Shown here: positions 58,624-64,000 of the stretch, one piece after another
How the letters are laid out: every line of letters starts with the position of its first letter
How positions within the stretch are numbered: the stretch's first letter is position 1
DNA from: Ceratodon purpureus
Lineage: Eukaryota; Streptophyta; Bryopsida; Pseudoditrichales; Ditrichaceae
Direction: 5' to 3'
DNA: 64,000 nucleotides
NCBI GenBank assembly: GCA_014871385.1
Contig: CM026428.1
Location: forward strand, 13,890,041-13,954,040
Notes under the pieces: generated by a model
Told to the model about the DNA's origin: nothing
Databases searched by the model: none
What the model saw: the letters and a program-made list of their open reading frames with translations, nothing else
Made by a program: the position numbers and the translations under genes

Positions 58624-59718
58624 CCCCTAAACGGCCATTGTCCTAGAATGGGTGTTTTAGAAATTTGGGCAGGTTCCTAAAAATTCAAATTTATTTGAAA
58701 TTTTTTGAATTTTTTTGTGGAAAAAGGTTTTTTCAAGACGTTTATGGGGATATTTTTTTTATTTTTTTTGATGAAGTGAGCAAAAGTTATGCTCCTCTCA
58801 GCATAAAACGCCCTTCCACGGGCAGGCTCTCAGCCACTGTGAATGCAGCAATTTCTGCCCAAAAGTGCCACAAAACTGCCTAAAGACAAAACTTTGAGAT
58901 TCCACCAAAAATTGAGATTTTGATATTTTTGAAAAATAAAAATTTCCATGTATAGAGAAGGTAGTAGAGCATGTACCCACCATTCGGATTTTTAATCCAA
59001 AATGTTTTCATATGCTATTTTTGTTGTAAAAAAACGGCCTTTGTATGTGAATTTCAGCATACCCCCTTGTGGAATTTGATGATTTTCTCAAGGTTCTACA
59101 CCTTGCATGGGCATGAGATTTTGTGGACATGTACCTAACTCACCTAGGAACAGGAATCTAAAGATGCCCATTCAAATCTACTTTAAAAAATGGTTTTTTT
59201 GGACCCCAAAATACTCTGTCCCTGTTTTGCACGTTAAAAAAAACTTTTTTTTTCAACTTTGAGTGTTATGATCTCTCAAATGGTAAGGAATGAGAGTGTG
59301 AGATTTGGTAGGCATATAGACATAGTACCGTAGCCTACTAGCAGCTTCGACCATCCTCCGTCGAATATTTAATTATTTTGAAAAAGTGATGTTTGTCTCT
59401 CGGAAAATGAATTTCTCAATTTTCGTTTTTTAGCCAAAAATCAGAAAAAATGACCTTAAATGGCTTAGAACCAACAAATTACTGCAAAAACTAATTTATT
59501 CTAATTTCGTTTTTTTGACTTCATATTTTTCTGATTTTTTTGTTTTCTATTTTTAGAATTATTTTTTAACGAAGCTGCTAGTAAGCTACGGTAGTCAGAT
59601 ACAAGATCTTATGGTTGGAAATACCAAAATTGGTTCCAATTTTGCACTATCATGCTAGCTTTCAAAAGGGACTATTTGGAGGCGGTTTTGAGCAGAAACA
59701 CCCTTGGCCGGTAAGGGG
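58624..59718. mobile_element. TTAA-flanked MITE (piggyBac-like termini), copy D, with nested insertion
   Basis: 1095 bp between TTAA at 58620-58623 and 59719-59722. Ends CCCCTAAACGGCCATTGTCC and TTGGCCGGTAAGGGG. It is inverted relative to copy C (60035-60865) and highly similar to it; removing the 264-bp insert at 59328-59591 plus a TA leaves 829 bp, against 831 bp in C. Confidence 0.9.
59328..59591. mobile_element. TA-flanked CCGTA-type MITE inside TTAA copy D
   Basis: 264 bp with TA flanks (59326-59327, 59592-59593). Left end CCGTAGCCTACTAGCAGCTT, right end AAGCTGCTAGTAAGCTACGG. Next to the left end are CGACC and GTCGAATATTTAATTA, as in copies E and F. Confidence 0.9.
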
Positions 59719-60034
59719 TTAAGCATGTCATATAGTTTTGAAACAAAGATATTATGAAATCATAGTTCTTTTAGATTGTTTAAAAGAACTATAGTTGATT
59801 TTTGAAAGTTCTCCAATGATTATCTTTTCACGATATATCAATGTGATTAAGATATTTCATTCTCATTCGCCAATAAATAGATATCTTTTTAGAAACAATT
59901 TTGTCCATTGTTGTAAAATTACGTATAAGATCCAACTGCTATCTTCCTGTTGAAATCACAAATATAGGTCTCTTTGACGTGATGTTTATGATGATTTAGA
60001 GCCACTTATGTAAAAACACCTTTTTCCAAGTTAA

Positions 60035-60865
60035 CCCCTAAACGGCCAAGGGTGTTTTTCATCAAAACTGCCTGAAAACAGCCCCTCTATAAAGCAAGGT
60101 GGATTTTGCAAATTTGGGGTCTTAATTAGTACATCTGACCATAAGATCTTGTAGCTAACTTCTATGTCTACATGTCCACCAAATCTTGCACACTCATTCC
60201 TCACCAATTTCAAGATCATAACGTTCAAAGTTGAAAAACAAGTTTTTTTTCCCTGCGCAAAAAGGGATCAGCAGAGTTTTGAAGGCCCAAAAAACCATTT
60301 TTTTGCATTGTGTGTTTTGGTGGTTTTGATGCACGTCAAAGAAGACTGAGTTAGCTAATTGTGTTACAAAAATTATATTCAAAAAAGTTGTGGAAGGTTG
60401 CCAAAAAAATCATGTTCTGCTAGGGGGTATGCTGAAATTCACAAACATAGGCCGTTTTTTTACAACAAAAATAGCATATGAAAACATTTTGGATTAAAAA
60501 TCCGAACGGTGGGTACATGCTCTACTACCTTCTCTATACATGGAAATTTTTATTTTTCAAAAATATCAAAATCTCAATTTTTGGTGGAATCTCAAAGTTT
60601 TGTCTTTAGGCAGTTTTGTGGCACTTTTGGGCAGAAATTGCTGCATTCACAGTGGCTGAGAGCCTGCCCATGGAAGGGCGTTTTATGCTCAGAGGAGCAT
60701 AACTTTTTCTCACTTCATCCAAAAATAAATTAAAAATATCCCCATAAACCTCGTGAAAAATCCTTTTTCCACAAAAAAATTCAAAAAATTTCAAATAAAT
60801 TTGAAATTTTAGGAACCTGCCCAAATTTCAAAAACACCCATTCTAGGACAATGGCCGTTTAGGGG
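60035..60865. mobile_element. TTAA-flanked MITE (piggyBac-like termini), copy C
   Basis: 831 bp between TTAA at 60031-60034 and 60866-60869. Ends CCCCTAAACGGCCAAGGGTG and CAATGGCCGTTTAGGGG: a 12-base perfect inverted repeat (CCCCTAAACGGC). Least disturbed copy; best for a family consensus. No transposase frame. Confidence 0.9.
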
Positions 60866-61198
60866 TTAAACATTCAAGAACTCACATGTATAAATATTCC
60901 ATAATTTTTAGGATTTGTTATGATCACAAAACTGTGACCAATCAATTGTTATTTGCTGCAAATTGGAAACATACACACACGGAGTTAGCTAAAAGTCACA
61001 AGAATGGGTCCATGTACGAGGTAGCATTAGATGCAACACAAGGGAGTGCACTCATGGAAGTGCAATGGGATGGATAGCGTTGGTGAGGATTCAGGGAGGG
61101 AGGGAAAACTTGAGGAGGCGATAGGAGACAAGGCGGGGGAGCTTGGGAGTTTGGGAGCAAAGCTGCACAGACTCCACAGAGAGAGAGAGAGAGAGTTC

Positions 61199-61211
61199 CC
61201 TTTATATAGGG
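61199..61211 (-). promoter_or_regulatory. TATA-type motif followed by a CT tract
   Basis: The minus strand reads CCCCTATATAAAGGGAAC and then a CT dinucleotide run (61196-61180), the usual order of TATA box and Y-patch in plant promoters. A leftward transcript would start near 61175, but no convincing coding sequence follows. Confidence 0.4.
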
Positions 61212-61356
61212 GGACAAAATGAGTAACGGAATTCTTCTAAATAAAAACCACCGAATCATGGGCTCATGATCTTCCCGGCTTTGACCTGCATTGAAATTTG
61301 AATCCTGGTCTCTGCGGATGTAATTAATTGCCTGGGAGTGAACTCCGGGCCGCTGC

Positions 61357-61375
61357 CTGCTAGTATGCTACGGTA
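61357..61375. mobile_element. lone terminal repeat of the CCGTA-type family
   Basis: CTGCTAGTATGCTACGGTA is the complement of the left end plus TA at 59326-59344 with 18 of 19 bases equal. I found no partner end within reach, so the element is truncated or the partner has decayed. Confidence 0.5.
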
Positions 61376-61756
61376 ATATGATATAGATTTTTTATTATCC
61401 GGCACCAGAGCACGGGCCAGCTCCGGTGGAAGCCTGAAGTTGCAGTTGCAATGGAGTTGTGCCGTAGTTTGGTTGTAGATCGGACGTGAAAAACGAAAAG
61501 AGAGGGGGCCTTCCAATTGCAACCCCACCCCACCCACCTGGGTCACCGCTTTCCACCACCTGGCAAAGCGGTCTGTCTGACGAAGTAGTAGTAGTGGTAG
61601 CGAGATTGAGATGGCCTTGGGATGCTGAGTGTTACTGCTTTCACCTGCATCCTTGTCACTCTTATTATTGCTTTTTTGCTGAGTAGCTCTTGGCTGATCC
61701 CAGCCATCTCTGCAAAACCGCCAGTCCAGAACCACGGCGACGCAAGAAGACGATTG

Positions 61757-61800
61757 AAGGGTTGGGCTGGGTTGGGATGGGTTGGGTTGGGTTAGGGGGC
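61757..61800. repeat. G-tract array (GGGTT units)
   Basis: GGGTTGGGCTGGGTTGGGAT and further GGGTT units, ending GGGTTAGGGGG. Eight or so runs of three or more G within 45 bases meet the usual pattern for a G-quadruplex. Confidence 0.85.
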
Positions 61801-64000
61801 AGGCAGGCAGGCCGCGCTAACTTACTAGGCTGTGCTGCCTGCATCGTAGTGTGTACCAGTACTACTGCCCGCCCCCCCTCTCTGCGTCTCTCCCTTGCTT
61901 CCCTCCCCTCGCTCCTCGGCCTGTGTGTCCTGACTCCTCCCTAAGCCTGCGTCGATGCAAGCCGCCTTTACTACTTATACCATGCATCCGCATCTCACTC
62001 CAATCCACTGCCAGCCTGCTTCCCTCATTCCACTTGGGGCTTCTCGCTCCCCGGCTTCTCGGCTTCGCGGCTTCTAGCTCTCTTCCTTCCTCTTGGTTTG
62101 GTTGCTGGCATGGGTGCCCACCCCGTGCCCAACTCCTGGTTGGATGGGATGCTACAGGGAGCGCATTGCTTGAGAGGTCATGCTGTCTGAGTTGATCGAG
62201 AGAGGATGCCTAGTTGCCGTTTCTACGACGAGGCTTTGGTTGCAGTTAGCACCTCCACTACTCAGCTTAACGGCCTGTTTCATGAGCTATGATCTTGTTT
62301 CTGGAGAGATGCACTCTGACGGTGCTGTGTGTAGCTCTAAGGGCGATCAATTGAGTGACATTCAGTCACAGATGGGCTCCGAAGTTCGCTGTTTTCGTCA
62401 GCACTTGGGGCCACTACTGACGTGTGGAACTAGTTTCATGGTCTAGAGCTTCTAAGTAGCGGTTTGACGAGTACGGTAGCAGGATGGCTTCGGGGTTGAA
62501 TGGAAGCCGAATCGCCTCTCATACTCGGTCCTAGTCTGAGGTTCTCATCATAAGAGTCTCCACGAACCGAAGAGAGACTTGAGGCTCCTTTAAGGTTTAT
62601 GCCTTCAAGTATGCTATCCTCAGATATGCCACATCACGCTGCCTTCAATGTGGTTTGATCCAGTCAACCGTCTCCTTTCTAAAGTCTTTTCCTGTCGTGA
62701 CGGGGTCGTAACCCTCCACTGATGGTTTCATTGTGGTTGCTTTAATCATGTATGACTTTGCTTCCGAATACCACCCTAGATCGTTGATGAATCCGTACCT
62801 TTACAACTTCTGGTTTTCCAGACATATGTGAGGGCATTACTAAAATCCTTGAGCGTTAAAAGCTTATTTTATGTTTCATGATGTGTTCCAGGCATAGGCA
62901 ATCTCCGTACTGAACGAGAGACGAGTAGGACTATCTGTTGGTTGCTAACTAAGCATGCTTAGTAACTGTCTTCGTTAATCGTGGTTTGCGAGCGTATGTT
63001 GCTACATTAGTGGCCATTTCTACGTACAGCTTTCAACAAGTCTCTCATCTGTCTGGCGTCAAATGTCTGAGTGCCAAGCAGCAAGGTAGACAGTGATGGC
63101 AAAGCTAGACAGTGTATGACATGAAAGATGGCAATTTTGATTGGTCAGTTCGTTGTATTGTATTGGACACTTATGCCGAGTAGAACTCATGATGAGAGAC
63201 AAACCCGCATCTGCAGGAGGACTTGGTCATTCACTAAACATCATTATACCTGACTGACGTCTTCACTATGCTCCGAAGAGTGTCTCCATTATTGGGTAGC
63301 AGGTGTAGCCCAGACCTACCTTACTGGTAGACGAAGTTGGTTGTGTGTGCATTGTCGAAGGATTTCTAGTAGTGCATAAGTATATGGCTTCGCCGTCGTA
63401 TATCACTGACTCGCGTGCAACAAATAGACGTCACTACTTCCTCTCTTGTTTCCATAAACCCTAAACCTCTAACCCGAGCTCTTTCTTTTGGTGGACACAA
63501 CTACTGCTTACTTGTATAATACGATCGCTTTGACCAAGCTGCATATTTACTCAGGTGTGGCAGATTTAACTGTACTTCTCACGGGTGATTAGTATGCCGG
63601 TTCAATGTAGGTCGATCATCTTGGATGTTGCTACAAAGGCGTCTTGTGTTCTGAAGTTTAGCAAACATGATTTCTAACCAGTGTTGCAATCTCATATCTT
63701 ATTTTAGTTCATGATATCTCCGTCATTTCCTGTCATATTCTCCGTACAATGTGATATCCCAGCAGTATGGATTTGCAACAGCAAAATCCTGGGCGTTTCT
63801 TGCGACTTATTAAATTATACCAAGTTCGTTTCTAGAGAATATAGCACCAGCAATTGATCAGGTCAGAACAAGCAATTTAAATTATTTCAAGTTTTCGATA
63901 ACGGTGTTCTCCAACTGATGCCAAGTGCTCTCGACTTTCTTTGGTAAGCGACTGAACTTTCTCATGCCCTAGGTCGTTCCATTTAATGGAGCGAGTTTAT
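61801..64000. other. GC-richer DNA with no recognised gene
   Basis: The base composition and pyrimidine-rich leader-like stretch at 61860-62100 suggest a transcribed 5' region of a gene that continues past the window. The frame at 62180-62446 (88 residues) has no family motif. I see no splice-supported coding exon and no known microRNA or tRNA. Confidence 0.3.

Larger units (their letters stand above)
60870..61756. other. GC-richer region with a TATA motif and a lone TIR end
   Basis: No gene called. The frame at 61256-61735 (minus) has no motif. See the separate entries for the TATA motif and the lone end. Confidence 0.3.

Noticed and set aside
62120-62400. microRNA precursor
   Set aside because: No match to a conserved plant microRNA that I know and no clear hairpin by eye.

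Overview
This is plant nuclear DNA. It encodes a chlorophyll a/b-binding protein with a transit peptide, a second chloroplast membrane protein, two NDR1/HIN1-like (LEA-2) membrane proteins and a plant-type pseudouridine kinase. All of these have GT-AG introns, in the coding part or the 5' leader, and plant-style TATA boxes. Gene density is low and the intergenic DNA is AT-rich. The species cannot be named from the sequence. A non-seed land plant (bryophyte grade) is my best guess, from the mix of intact pogo-type and TTAA-type transposons and the lack of recognisable LTR or LINE coding sequence; confidence in that is low.

Layout. 0-2 kb: a minus-strand gene for an ER-type coiled-coil protein. 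2-8 kb: gene-free, with strong strand asymmetry and a phased 10-bp repeat at one of the switch points. 8-11.7 kb: a ten-exon PfkB kinase, closely matching plant pseudouridine kinase. 13-14 kb: a TTAA-flanked element. 14.4-15.8 kb: a thylakoid-type single-pass membrane protein gene with a purine/pyrimidine hairpin just upstream of its start. 16.4-22.8 kb: an NDR1/HIN1-like cluster (two intact genes, a dead copy and an orphan promoter copy). 24-28.4 kb: a dense run of TIR elements. 29.3-31 kb: a divergent LHCII-like gene. 31-61 kb: almost entirely DNA transposons, mostly MITEs, several nested. 61-64 kb: GC-richer DNA with a TATA motif, but no gene I can call.

Mobile DNA dominates. I can separate five groups by termini and target site: (1) TTAA-flanked elements with CCCCTAAA/TTTAGGGG ends, seven copies, piggyBac-like in target and termini; (2) TA-flanked elements with AGGT/ACCT ends, eight short copies plus a 4.5-kb pogo-type element with a decayed transposase that may be their source; (3) TA-flanked elements with CCGTA/TACGG ends, three copies plus a lone end; (4) TTA-flanked PIF/Harbinger-like MITEs with GAGCATC-type ends, three copies, one inside the pogo transposase; (5) a 3.06-kb element with perfect 40-bp inverted repeats carrying a long protein I do not recognise. 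Insertions of one into another give a relative chronology. The host genes show no operon-like relation and are ordinary single-copy or tandem plant genes.
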